Assembly (NCBI RefSeq): GCF_963678635.1
Contig: NC_087071.1
Span: 36,077,680-36,141,679 of the forward strand
Direction: 5' to 3'
Source of the DNA: Symsagittifera roscoffensis
Taxonomy: Eukaryota; Xenacoelomorpha; Acoela; Convolutidae
DNA: 64,000 nucleotides
Position numbers and translations under genes: made by a program. A model generated the notes under the pieces. That model saw nothing but the letters and a program-made list of their open reading frames with translations. It made no database searches and had not been told where the DNA came from. Below, piece by piece: positions 1 through 11,500 of the stretch (its first letter is position 1; each line of letters begins with the position of its first letter).

Positions 1-116
1 AGAAAGGACGAGTGTTGGCACGAATGGGTAAACATGAAGAAGCTCTTCAAATATTCCAATCATTGGACAGGTTTTTCATCATGGCACAAGTAGAAGTGGC
101 TCGACTAGTAAATCAG
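1..116 (+). CDS. TPR-repeat protein, penultimate exon (partial)
   Basis: This is the 3' part of an exon that begins before the window. The open frame starts at base 3 and encodes 38 residues, including KGRVLARMGKHEEALQIFQ, which has the helix spacing of a TPR motif (small residues at A and G, then EEAL). The exon ends AATCAG followed by the donor GTTAAT, in phase 0. It joins exactly in frame to the exon at 1100. The motif resembles the last TPRs of FKBP-type co-chaperones, but that is only an impression from a short stretch. TPR proteins act as protein-protein adaptors; the specific family is not identified. Confidence 0.7.
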
Positions 117-225
117 GTTAATAATTTGACTATGACGTAAAATGAGTTTTTTAGTCGTGAATGTTCTTCGTATTTGTGGTTTTTCTGAACTAATTAGCTA
201 CTGTTAGATTATTTAGTGTTCTGCT

Positions 226-600
226 CAGGGGCAGATCTAGGATTTTCCCGCCTCTTTTTCAAAATTTATGTCGACCTTTTTTTAGTTTGACAAAATTGAT
301 TTTCCGAGCTCTCCCAAAGCATTAAAAATACCTAATTCGGTCTAATTTTCAGAGCCGCAGGTAAAATTCTGGAAAAAACGGGCCAAAAAAGGCGTTTTTA
401 GGTTATTTTGAAAAATGTTGACCAAAGAATCGCGTTTTTTTGGCGCGAGCTTCCATCTCAAAATTAAGAAATATTGGCGCCTTTAGAAAAATCTTAAGGT
501 CCGTCAGCTAAAAATGGATGTCTCAAATTAATAAAAGGGGGACTCTTTGGTAGGTTCGGCACGGGATCGAATCCCTCCCCTCTTTCCCTAAACCCGCTGG
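226..600 (+). repeat. Dispersed repeat with CAGGGGC terminus, in intron
   Basis: It starts with CAGGGGCAGATCTAGGA and runs about 375 bp. The inner part holds GTCGACC, a GGCGC-rich middle and a B-box-like GGATCGAATCCC near 563-574. The reverse complement of 61200-61581 follows the same order of landmarks, so this is a family and not chance similarity. Shorter relatives lie at 15560-15617, 36745-36823 and 42324-42435. No open reading frame is visible, so it is probably a non-autonomous element. Confidence 0.6.
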
Positions 601-844
601 TGGTTCTGCTTAAGTGAAAAAACATATATTCACTATTGTTTCAATTGAATTGTGGAACAACAGATAAACAGGTAGGGTTAATCCCCCTCCCACTACGAGC
701 GAGTCGCGGGGCAAATAGTCTTCCTCTTTTGGTACTATTTTACGACAGAACTACTTACTTAACGTAATATTGTTGGTCGACTAACCTAAAACATTTATAG
801 AAGCTCCTTGAACTCCTCAATTATTGAGTAAGGCTGGCCGAGAA

Positions 845-1035
845 AGAGCGCCTTTTTTGATCGAAACTGTCCATGCTGAAACGGCATTTTTTGTGCAAAC
901 TCTTAAAAATTTGCTTAAGGCGCGAAATTTTTTGCGCCCAAATAATGATAACTTGGTGTTTTGGGTGAGCTTTTAAACTAATTTTCGTCGACCTAAGAAA
1001 AAGTTATCAAGAAATTTCTGAAAATTCGACCCAGG
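845..1035 (-). repeat. Inverted partial copy of the CAGGGGC-end repeat
   Basis: The stretch with AACGGCATTTTTTG, GGCGCGAAATTTTTTG and GTCGACCTAAG aligns with 61380-61560 in the same orientation, so it is inverted relative to 226-600. Its outer end is decayed (GAAAATTCGACCCAGG). The two copies could be separate insertions or the arms of one long foldback element filling this 983-bp intron. Confidence 0.45.
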
Positions 1036-1099
1036 TAGGCACAGCTTGCGTGGACTTTCAAAGCTTTTATACCTTCTTGTTAACTTGCCTTTTTTTTAG

Positions 1100-1420
1100 G
1101 TAAAAGGTGACTGGGAAAAAGCTGTACGAATTCTGAACGACACAACCGAACTAGTGCCTCGTTCCGATACAGTCCTACGAGAGCTAGCCTTCCTTCATCA
1201 CGAGAAAGAGAACTTCAACCAAGCAGGAGACTTCTTCAGAAATGCGGCTCTTTTATCGTCTCAAATAGAACAACAGATTGAAGATTTGGATCACGCTTTT
1301 GAAAATTTCGCCATGCTTCCGAGTTGTTCGGAAACTGAAAATAAAAAGAAACAAATTGAAAGTTTGAAGCTACATTTTAAAGCCATTGCCCATAATGAGT
1401 ATACGGCGTTCAGAAACTAA
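1100..1420 (+). CDS. TPR-repeat protein, last exon
   Basis: The exon follows the acceptor TTTTTTTTAG at 1091-1099 and runs in phase 0 to a TAA at 1418-1420 (106 residues). It carries a second TPR-like helix pair (KGDWEKAVRILNDTTELVP), then LRELAFLHHEKENFNQAGDF, which looks like a third. The charged tail QIEQQIEDLDHAFENFA is probably helical. GC content is clearly higher than in the flanks, as expected for coding DNA. With exon 1-116 it gives 144 C-terminal residues. There is no domain beyond the TPRs, so no function is assigned. An AATAAA near 1894 is a possible but unproven polyadenylation signal. Confidence 0.75.
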   Translation, partial: VKGDWEKAVRILNDTTELVPRSDTVLRELAFLHHEKENFNQAGDFFRNAALLSSQIEQQIEDLDHAFENFAMLPSCSETENKKKQIESLKLHFKAIAHNEYTAFRN

Positions 1421-3130
1421 TTTTTTTTGCAAAATAGTTTTGCGTTTTGTACAATTTCTACAAATCATAGTGCAATATTCGGTCAATTTAGTTCATTCTA
1501 TCTAATTGCAGTATCTTAGTGTTAGTCGAATTGATAATTTGCAGTCAAAGTTTTTAAGATATTGGAAGCCTAACTTGAAAGAATGATTAGGAGGCGTAGC
1601 CATAAGCGTGTGTGCCGAATAGCATGAGCTAGCTCATTGCTTTAGTAAGACGCTCAATCAGTAAAAAGAACAGCCCAGATTTTAAACTGAGTTTACATTC
1701 AAAAAGAGCATACTTTATCTGTGTAAATACAAACTCTGCATATTCTTGTGTTTTAAACGAAGTCACCAGATTTTCATTTATCTTCCGACTCCTCCAACTT
1801 CACAATTCTGCCTTGAATCATGGAAACCAAAAACCATTTTGCTGGAAAAGAAGGTTAATTAATATACTCTTCTCCAACATTGGTTTTTTTTAGCTAATAA
1901 AACTACTGGCCCAAAGTCTGATACCGGAAATACGAGTAGTACGATCGATTTGACACACGCTGAACAATCACGTTACATATTCGACTCATTCGTCTCATTT
2001 AACAGTCGAGGTTGATACTACTTGTCTTACATATACCATTTGTAACTTGAAATGTGCAATTCTGACCAAATGACGAATATAACCTATTCATCAAATTTTC
2101 ATTTGCGCTGGTAGCTTAAGCAACAGTATCAAGAATTTCTGTTGATATAGCGCTGATCCAATAATGCAGCTAATAAACCTAAAACTTTCGATGACAGCAT
2201 AAAAGACACTAAATTTGGACTGAGTAGTAAGGTTTTGTTTAGAAAATCCGTGCATTAGATAGTGTACTTTTTTGCCGAATATACTGAAACATCATTTTGA
2301 GAGATCCTTTTGAGATTTAAAATTCTGCTCATGTCCATATCGATTGAGCAGATTTTCCACCAGAGACAGGAGTGAGTCCGTCTAAAAGGCAGTGCTAAAA
2401 ACTGCAGTAATTGAAAAACAAGGATAGCCGGTTGCTGTGCTAGTTGAACAGAACGTTTCGACCACATTGATGAAAAAGCTGCACAAACGTTTTTTCTTAT
2501 TAGCGTAGATTTGTGTGCGTAGTTTGATGAGATAACATAACAAACGCTTAAACAAATAAAGAATTAAGAATAATAGAGCAATTCTGTCTACAAAAATGAC
2601 TAACCAACCAAAAATAACGGAAAAATTGTTTTTAACTTCTTAAATTTAATTCCGCAAAATTTGGTGTTGAAAAAGCGTGAAAAGAATCTGCCAAAACTAA
2701 AAACTAATTTTAAAAAAAAAAATTTCAGCCTGAAAGATCAAACTTTTGCGCTGGCTATAAAATATGGATTAAAACGATAATAATATTGCATCAAAATACT
2801 AGTGGATTGCTTTGAGTGAGCTAGTGCCATATCTATGCACTACTGATGGGATCACATTTGAACCGTTAGTTTTGTTTACTTTGTTCAACAAAAAGTTTTT
2901 TGAAAGTAGATCATAAACTGCCGTTGACAAATCCATGCAGCAGTATAACTTGCTGCGTGAAATCTTCAAACGTTTGAAGAGTTACCCAATTGACTTTTGG
3001 CTATAATGACACTGTACCAGAGAACAAAAAGCAACGCGAATCATCTTAGATAGCCTCAATAAAAGGTAGTGGTTTTATTTATTTACCGAGTAGAAACCGC
3101 GTTTAAAAACGCCAATTTCACTTTCTGCAG
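1421..3130. other. No gene recognised; AT-rich
   Basis: AT-rich DNA with only short, composition-driven open frames. It holds the 3' flank of the TPR gene and possible poly(A) signals. No repeat shared with the rest of the window was found here. Confidence 0.5.
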
Positions 3131-3141
3131 TAAGTTTTCAG

Positions 3142-3408
3142 ATGGGCGAAAACTTCATTAATAAAGCATTTCAGTTCGTTATCTGCCTGAATTTAGAAAA
3201 TAATTATAAAAACTGGCTTTTTAATCCTGAAAAAAAATTAATTGAAGACAAAACAAACATTTTCATAGAAGATTGCGCAGATTATTTGCTGTTAGTCGAT
3301 GAAACAATTTTGCGGAAACTCAAAAAATCAAACTTAAGCAAAATGATCCTTGAGGTCCTGGCTTTTTCGTTATTAATGTTTGAGTGTGTTTTGAAGTTTG
3401 TCCATTAG
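3142..3408 (+). CDS. Hypothetical 88-codon open frame (candidate exon)
   Basis: An ATG directly follows an acceptor-like TAAGTTTTCAG and opens an 88-codon frame. The composition is protein-like: a mix of charged and aliphatic residues and two cysteines, with a hydrophobic stretch near the C terminus (MILEVLAFSLLMFECVL) that could be a membrane segment. No family is recognised, there is no second exon in view, and open frames of this length can occur by chance in this much AT-rich DNA. Reported as weak. Confidence 0.18.
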   Translation: MGENFINKAFQFVICLNLENNYKNWLFNPEKKLIEDKTNIFIEDCADYLLLVDETILRKLKKSNLSKMILEVLAFSLLMFECVLKFVH

Positions 3409-4830
3409 TGTCAAAATTGCAACGTATTTTGCGGCCAAAAAACTTAATTCAAATTTTGGAATCGTTTATACCAGTTAGTCAAAAAAAATTTTGAACTCAT
3501 TTGCTTTTTTGGATCCTTGTCTCCTGTACACTTGAAAATTTAGAAAAAAAGAATAGTTAAGTATCAAACTGCCTTTAAAAAATCAGGATTCCACATATGG
3601 GTTTTTTGGGTTCCGTTTTTGGTTTCCACATTGCGTTTTTCAGTTGGGGTATCTACCGTATTATTGCTTGCTTTATTCTGCTTGCCAAATTTTGTCTCAA
3701 TGCTATTTAAATTGGAGCATAATTATTCAAAAGTAAGCATAAAGTTGATGCAGTAAAATCTTTACCTTCACTTCTCAAGCAAAATGCGCAGTTCTAATAA
3801 GTTGACAACTAGAACTCAACTATTGAATTTTCAGAAGCACCGAAAAAAAAATCAAACCAGGAGGTTTTTTTTTCTAATCAGCGAACATTCAGCCATGTTC
3901 AGTGCTCAATGCAGTCAAATTGTTTTGAGTAAATACAAAATTTTTTTACAGTGAAATCATTTAAGTGAATTGGAATTTAAGAACAAAAGAGATTTTGACT
4001 TAGGGGGCAAAATGATTAGAACAAAACAGCAAAAAACACCAACTTTCACGTAAAGGATTCAAATTCGAAAACAATTAATAACATCATGATAATTAACCAA
4101 AGAAGTAGTCAAATCCACAAAATTGCATATTAGGTCAACAAGTGCAATTTTAGCAAAAATTGGTCTGAAATTCAGTGCTATAAAAGAAATCTACGAAGTT
4201 GGTCAATAGCAGCATGTGTAGATCGACGCAACATTAAACAAAATCATACAAAGCTTTGGCTAAAACTTATCTAGTGCATCAAGATACTACTGAAAATTTT
4301 TGAATGCGTGAAGTTTTCAACAAAATTTGAATTCTTCGGCAGATGTTTCTTAATCTAGTTTTGCTATTTAAACCAGAAATTTCAAATTGAAAAAAAAAAT
4401 TGTTACAAAATATGCAATACTTAGTCAAATCATAATCTAGGTGAAAACCCAGTACAAATATTTGCTTGCATTGCTCTCCTTGTATCGCTCTGCATCAATC
4501 TTCTCTGTCAGTTTGCGTTTCGCTTCTATTTTTTTGCTTGCCTTGTGGTCTTTTGAAAAACTATCGTTTAATGTATGTAATATGAAATATTTTTGAAAAA
4601 TTATCAGATGATGTATGCAATTTAATAATGCAGAAATATTTTTTTTAAAAAGTGAATCACATGTGTTCCATATATTTTTGTGCTTTTTGAAAATAAAGTG
4701 TTTTTATGTTATATTTTATTGTGCCTTGTTTGATCAACCAAACAAACTAAATAGAAAATACAACTATGTGTTGGCCTAACAAAAATGTTTCAAATGTGCG
4801 TATTTAGTGCGTATTTTCAATTGGTGTTTT
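3409..4830. other. No gene recognised; AT-rich
   Basis: AT-rich with many T and A runs. No coding, RNA or repeat signal could be supported. Confidence 0.5.
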
Positions 4831-5600
4831 ATACGAGATAATCAACAGCTTATTTTGCATTTCAAAATTTGTTCACATCTCGACATGGCGTATCTCAATT
4901 TGTCTCACAATTTTTCTCGATGCAATATAAGCTGTTATTTAGCTACTATTATAAACAAACGTGTTCGCTATTTTTCCGTGCCACATTTGAAAAACTAATG
5001 CAATATTCAAAACAATAGTCAAATATTTGACACCCATGTGCTTTATTGGAAAGATTAGAGCAAAAATTTTTCAATAACAATCAAACAAAATGGAAAAAAA
5101 ATTAAAATCACGTATCAACTTTATGTAGTAGTTGAATAACAGCAATATATTGCATCGCGAAATATTGTGACACAAATCGAGACAGGCCGTGTCGAGATGT
5201 GAACAGATTCTGAGATGCAATGTAAACTGTTGCTTATCTGGTATGAAATACATGTACAAACTGAAAGAAAAAAAGCATTTTAAAAAGTGTTCACGCTAGC
5301 ACGCAATTTTATATTTCTAATTGGTTTCGGTTTAGTCTTCTAGGAAAGATATTGCACTATTACAAATGAAGCACTACTTTTACATATACTACACTAGTTT
5401 TCAAGTTTTATACTTGTAATTCAAATAATATTTTTTCAAATATGGCAACATACTATGAAACATACTGAGCTACTGTGTTTCATTTGCCTTTTTCTTCTTT
5501 TCATGTTTCATACCAGATAAGCAACAATTTTTGCATCTCAAAATTTGTTCACTTCTTGACATTTGTTGTCCTGATTAGCTCACTTTTGCAAAGTAAAGCT
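4831..5600. repeat. Foldback repeat: inverted pair plus a third copy
   Basis: A ~120-bp sequence at 4831-4953 (landmarks TTTGTTCACATCTCGACA and CTCGATGCAATAT) returns inverted at 5122-5243 at roughly 80% identity. Part of it returns again in direct orientation at 5507-5583 (CCAGATAAGCAAC, then AAAATTTGTTCAC). The inverted pair is separated by about 170 bp and could fold into a long imperfect hairpin. This is typical of a decayed foldback MITE. No coding content. Confidence 0.55.
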
Positions 5601-7300
5601 TTTGCAACATTACTACTTGAAAAATTGATATATTAGTGGACAAAACCAAACAAAAAGGTAGATTTTTACTCTTAAACTGCCTTTTGGAAAAAAAAATGAA
5701 CAAGTTTAGTTAGAGTTTCACCAAAGTTTTCAAATCGACCGTCAGCAAATAATCTGATTACCCTCTCTTAAAGTCTCAATTTTTGATTGGAAGCGTTAAC
5801 CATTTTACTCCGCTTCTGAAAATGCCAGTTGTTACTTTTTTATATTATGTTTTTCCAACGGTGAGAAGTAAAAAGAAACACCAGATTTGAGGAAAGTTGT
5901 TACGCTGAGCAATGCAATTATCTTGTTTGAAATAATTTGTGACCAATTTTTTTCACACCGTTTATTCAAAAAAGTGTTCATATTCATTAAAAACTTATTA
6001 CGATTGGTAAAACTGGCAATTTTTCAGACCCAGAGTAAACTGGTAAGTTGTTCAATTAAAAAATGGAGGTTTTCAGAAAAAGTAATTCAGATTCTTTGCT
6101 TTCGATCCATGTACCAATTTTGGTAAAAGTATAATGTGTGTTCAAAACTGTAACTAAAATTAGGCAATTTAATAAGTAAAAACCTGAATTTTCTTTTAAT
6201 TTTCTCCACTAGTGTAGATTCCATGATTTAGCAAGAATTCTTTTATGAATTAGATTTAGTTTGCCTAAAAAGTTCGAGTGAAGGAATCAAAAATGGTTCA
6301 CAGGGTCTTTAGAACAGGTCAGAGCAGTAAACTTACCGGAGAACAAGGTTGACGCGCGTTATTGAACAAAATATAACGCAAATTTAAGTATTTACTCTGA
6401 TAAAGGCTCATTTCAAAGACAATTTTAATAAACATTCAAATATAAGCAAAAAATTTACGTCGACCGACAGCAAAGGATCTGAACTACTCTCTCTGAAAAA
6501 CTTACTTTTAAGTTAACTTGAATTAAATTTTTGACTAATTTGAAGTATTTACCTGTTTATTCCGGGTTTCAAATTGCCAGCTTTGACTATCTGTTTTTAA
6601 TTTTCTATGAGAGTAAACATTATTTCAAATAGGCGAAGTAGAAAAAAAAGATCATATGAAGTGATACTATTTGAACGAGAAAATTGCATTGTTTTGTGTA
6701 ACAACTTGCCTTAACTCTATTGTGCTTTTTAATTTCACCTTGAAAAAAAACTAATTGCAAATAGTTAAAAAGTAAAAAATATAGGATTTGCACGGCCGGA
6801 AAAAAACTTTAAGGGCTTCAAATGTGAGTTTTTCTCAAGCGGTAGTTCAAAACAGTCGCTGTCGGTCGCTGTAAAATATTTCTAAAATTTCTAAGTGAAT
6901 GTTGTTCAACATCATCTTTGAAATTAAACTTTTAGAGAGAAAGCACCTGAAGTTGCGTTTATTTTTCCATTAAAGTAACTCTATAAGTTTCGAACAACAA
7001 CATGCTAAGAAAATCCTCCAGTAAGAAACTTGGTAACTTTGCTCATAGTTTGCCTCCCTTTCTTTTTAGGAATTTGGTTGACTTTTTCGAGATGGAAGGC
7101 AGCACATTTTTTGGGCCGATTTTTTCGAAATGAAAAAGCTAACTTACTCAGTGTATGTAAGTTTTTCAATTGTCTTTAAACTTTAAATTTGTTTTACTTC
7201 GGTTGGATTCTAAAAAAATGAAACAAGAAATTATTTTATTGTGTAGATACAAAAAAAAGTTCACAAAACAACAAGATTGATATCTAATTTCGATTTTAGT
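5601..7300. other. No gene recognised; weak internal repeats
   Basis: AT-rich. Two stretches, 5720-5850 and 6450-6610, share CGACCG(T/A)CAGCAAA followed by CTCTCT and a later TTGCCAG, and may be diverged copies of one repeat. Nothing coding is supported. Confidence 0.35.
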
Positions 7301-7304
7301 TTTC

Positions 7305-7545
7305 ATAATTCCCAGCGAAATAAAAATTTTACCTGTTGATCCAGATTTTTCAAATGTAGTTTATTTTATTTTTAAAAGTCTATCAACAACTGCAGGGTGA
7401 TTTTGGGCATATAATTTTTATTTTGAAATTCGAACGTTTTTTTTTTTCAAAAAACAAGTCAGTATTTTTTTGGTTTGTTTCCTTGCGTTCCTTGACTCTT
7501 TAAATGTCTGCTCGTAGTGTTTTTTGTGCTTTTTCTTGAAAAAAT
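7305..7545 (+). repeat. Dispersed repeat, paired with 62718-62955
   Basis: Shares TTCCCAGCGAAA, TTGATCCAG, TTTTAAAAGT and TTTCCTTGCGTTC, in the same order and spacing, with 62718-62955. The element type is unknown; there is no open frame and no clear terminal repeat. Confidence 0.5.
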
Positions 7546-7862
7546 TGTACTTTTATGATTTGTTTATTTTGATATCGACCTATGGATACAATCAGATTAA
7601 AAATCACTGGTTCTTAAAAATATAAATGTCTCTTTTAGTAAGATGTCTGTTCACGATCAGTTTTCCCTTTATTTTCTATTTATTATTAATTTTCTAGAGC
7701 TTGCATTTTAGCCTGAAATGGGTTTAAGATTAATCTACTGTCAATCAAATGACTATAATATTGAAATCTTGAGTCGGTTCAAAATGATGGATTTTTTATG
7801 CTGTCAAAAATTTGAACCAATAGTCCCATATTTTTCATATTGCATTGTTTTTCTTATTTCAG

Positions 7863-8021
7863 AATATGATATCAGTGAAGATTATTTGCATTCTCAGTAT
7901 CTGTTTTCTGCTTCTTTGTTCAAAGAGTTACGGAGCAGACTTTATGTTTCCGTCAAACAACAAGTGGTGCTTCACTAATTTCGACTGCTGGGAGATTCCT
8001 CAAATGACCTGTTACAGGAGA
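7863..8021 (+). CDS. Candidate exon of small secreted Cys peptide
   Basis: After the acceptor-like TTCTTATTTCAG an ATG at 7866 opens a frame that begins with a textbook signal peptide: a basic MISVK start, hydrophobic IICILSICFLLLC, then SKSYGA as a likely cleavage region. The mature part has WCFTNFDCW and MTCYRR, so three cysteines in a C-x5-C-x7-C spacing like the start of a small disulphide-rich domain. The frame stays open to a stop at 8079-8081. A possible donor (AGA|GTGATA) at 8022 would end the exon in phase 0. The gypsy element starts 208 bp downstream, so further exons would lie beyond it; the acceptor CTCTCTGCAG at 15731 is one possibility. No family is assigned. Confidence 0.35.
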
Positions 8022-8224
8022 GTGATAAGCTCAAAATTGATACGTTTTCTCATTTTTGCTCAGGATTATTTGATCTGTTGATCTTGGTAAAAATAATAAT
8101 TTCGGTCGTTAAAAAGCAAATTTTAGTTAAATTGCTTCTTTTAGATTCGCAGACCAAAAATGGTAGATATAAAACTTTTAAATACCGGAACAATATGTAA
8201 AAACATGACCTTGCTTTTGGCTAC

Positions 8225-8229
8225 TGGGA
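8225..8229. repeat. Target-site duplication, left copy (TGGGA)
   Basis: TGGGA directly before the element matches TGGGA at 15416-15420 directly after it. A 5-bp duplication is usual for Ty3/gypsy integration and confirms that both element ends are intact. Confidence 0.9.
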
Positions 8230-8488
8230 TGTGATATGCGTTGCGATATCAAATTGAAAACAAGTTGGAATTCAATACTGTATTCTGAATATTGAATTTA
8301 GATTTTCTCTTTTCTTTGTTTTCTTATGTACTGAGAGATAGATCATTGTTAAGTACTCTGATCTCTCACTTAGTCTCAGTGTCATCACTTATGTATGACC
8401 TTGAGCGTACCATAAAATAATGATTTAACACCAGAGGTTGGCTGTACATACGTATAATAAATACTGCTACTGCAGTAGCGGTATGACA
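8230..8488 (-). repeat. 3' LTR of the gypsy element
   Basis: 259 bp, beginning TG and ending CA on either strand, and matching 15157-15415 base for base as far as I can see. It includes a perfect palindrome, GCTACTGCAGTAGC, close to its outer (minus-strand 5') end, and a TATTTATTATAC stretch just inside it that could serve as a TATA-like element. Confidence 0.95.
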
Positions 8489-8499
8489 CACCCCCCTCG
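8489..8499 (-). other. Polypurine tract
   Basis: On the minus strand the bases just before the 3' LTR read CGAGGGGGGTG, a purine run in the expected place for plus-strand DNA priming. Confidence 0.75.
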
Positions 8500-8599
8500 G
8501 TGAAAGAAATAAATTATACAACATCAGTAGGATAATTTATTTAAAAGAGTTCAATTTACTCAGTTCTGAAGAAAGTCTTTTAGATGGATTATGTAAATT

Positions 8600-11500
8600 T
8601 CAATTTTCCTCCAGCTCAATTTCCCAACTCGGGTTCCAATCTACTCCTTCATCTAAAGTAGCATATCCGAATTTTCGCATAAATAAATGTCTTTCGAGTC
8701 GTCGCACTTTTGACTCCAAGGGTCTGTCGTCCCGATCTTTGAAATCTCTCAGTTGGTTTCTGTATTCTTTAAGTGCCTCCTTTAAAAGACCTCTTCCTGT
8801 AAGAATTTCGGATATTTCTTTGATTGAATGTTTTATCGGATCTCCGAATCGTTTGGGTTCTTTGTTCTTTGTTTGTCTAGAACTTCGTTGAACACCTGAC
8901 TCTTCCGCACTTGATTCGTCCGAGAATCCTTGTGGTGGTTCGAAGTTTGTATCCAATTCTGAGCCTTTTTGAGGATTTTCTCTAAGTTCATCCGCAACTC
9001 GCTGCACCCCTCTTTTTAACAGTTGGTCCGCGTACTTCTCCCAGTCAGACGGTGCCAAATTTCTATTGTGAAACGTCTCCACTATCTCTTCCAAAGGGGT
9101 GTGCGCGTCAATGCCCTTCAGTTTCGGACGCTGTTTGATTTTCGGCGTAGAGCTCGACTGGATTTTGGTATCTGCCCTGACCGAATCCGGCTTAGATATT
9201 GCTTGCTCTTGTTCCGAGTTGACTGCAGTCGCAGTTTGGTTTGCGTTGGTTCCCTGTTGTTGCTTGCTTCGGCTTTTCTTCTCTTTTCCGCTCTTTTCCG
9301 GCTTATTCGTGTTTGTTTCCTCTGCTGATTTTGGTCCCGCCAGGTTTGGTTTAGCTCTTTTTATTGCAAGATTCAGTCCTCCCCCGGCTTCTGTGTCCTT
9401 AGAAGTGACTATTGTTTGGCTCTTCTGAAAGCGCTCTGTTGGGTTCATTTCATTTGCAATTTCCATTTCTCCTTGGAGTTCATCCTCCGATTCCAGTTCC
9501 TCTAGTAGTTCTGGAGAACTGATTCGCTTGAACTTTCTTGTAGGTTCCGACGATGGACTTTTACTTGTGCTTCTCTGTTTTTCTTGAGTAAGTACGGTTT
9601 TTGATTGAGCTATGTCCGATTTTCTATAGATCGAACCGGCCGATGTCTTAATTGTTGATTCCGTTTCTGAAGCTATTTTCCCCTTTAGTGGTCTGGTTAG
9701 GGCTTGTCCGCTTTTCCTTAGAGGGTCCTTTCTAAGTATTGTCTTGGGTGGTGACTTGCATTGGTTTTCTACTTTATCTTCCACGAATCCTTTTTCCCAA
9801 GAGTAAATCATTTCTTTTCGAAGATCGGGATTGAGTTGACCTGTCTCGTCCACTAATTTCCTGATGTCATTTTTATCTGCGTCCCTTCTTTCGTAGTTCC
9901 ATCGGGCATTTGCCTCCAACAATTCCTTTAGGGCTTTGGCTCTTTCTTTGTCTCTGTCCGATGTTATCTGCTGCTTGTGCAGTGGGCTTGTATCCCTGCT
10001 CAGTTGTCCCTTGCGCACTATCTTGAGATTCTCTCTCGACTGATCAATCCTCCGTTTCATTTGAGACGCAGTCAGTGCTGAGCGTTCCAAGTGTTGTTTG
10101 TCTAAAGAATCAGAATTATTTAAAAACCTATCCCTCACAATTTTAAATTCTGTTTTTGGTAGTCTGCCGAAATGTGCTTGGAACGGGGATACTTGAATTG
10201 TTTTCTGCTTGTTCCATCGTAAATCTCGCATTATAATACTGAGACATAATTTGATTGATTTATTATTTTCATCGAGCATCATCACTCCCAGTCTTCTTTT
10301 TATTGTTTGAATTGTACGTTCAACCAACCCACAACCTCTGTGATCCCCCACCGGACAGAATTTTTGTTCGATATTAAGTTCCGAACAAAATTTTTTTAGA
10401 GTTTTTCCCTTAAATCCTGAAAATTGGTCCGATCGAATTGATTCAGGGACTCCATGTGTGTCGATATATGATCTCAAGAATTTTACTGTGCTCTTTCCAC
10501 TTGTGGATTTTGTAACCTTCACTGATGGAAATTTTGAGAATCGATCAATAGCTACTAAAAGATAGATTTTTTTTCCTTTCTGATTTTCTATAGGCCCCGC
10601 GTAGTCTAGTTGTACCTCCTGTCCCGGCTGCGTGAGCAGTGGTAGTGGTTTTGACGAATTTTTCGAAATAAGGTATTTAACATTCTTACCATATCTGGTA
10701 CAACTACGGCACTCCTCTGCCAAATTCACGATGTCCTTATTCATGTGTGGCCACCACAGATATTGCGCTGCTCCCAACATCGCTTCCTGTCCTGGGTGTC
10801 CCCGATGTATTCGTTTGAGGACAGCTTGTCGTAGTTGAACTGGTACCGCTAGCCGATTATTGACTAAGATGCAATCGTCCTGAACTGCCATCTGCGACCA
10901 CAACGGATTTGTATAGGGTCCCATCAATTCGAATCCTTGTTTGTCCCCTTTCTCTACCACTCTCATGAGGCGGTCCATCCACGTGTCTTCTGTGGTCAGT
11001 TCTGCTAGTAAATTTTTGTCGAACAGTTTTGCGAGGTTGTCCAGAGTCTCTACTTGTTGCTGCTTTTGCAGTCTTAATTTTCCTAGACCCTTTGGCGGTT
11101 GAATTGAGCATACTTCCTCCTCACTCTCCGCCTCTTCTGTGGTTGTAAGGTCGACTTCTAATACATTCACCTCACTGAGTTTTCGTTCTGTCGATGCGAT
11201 CGGTTTTGACGATGTTGGACTTGATTCGTCTTCCACATTGTCCCTGACTTCTTGAGTATCGGCCACCAGTTCTCGATTTTCCTGAACATTGTTTTCTCCG
11301 CCTATTAGCTGCCAGAATGAGAGCAGTCTTTGGTCCGCTATTCGTTGTTGTTCCGGTTCCAGTGACCATTTTACTCGTTGTGCTTGACGTGTTTCGCTGT
11401 CTGAGCTGTCCCTATTTTTTCTGCCTCCTCGTATAATTTTTCTCGTACGTTGTACTGTCTCTGTGATCTCCTCCTCTCCCGAGAGTTCGTTATTGGTGGA

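Noticed and set aside
562-574. B-box-like GGATCGAATCCC as proof that the CAGGGGC-end repeat is a tRNA SINE.
   Set aside because: It lies at the far end of the element and no A box is found at the right distance.
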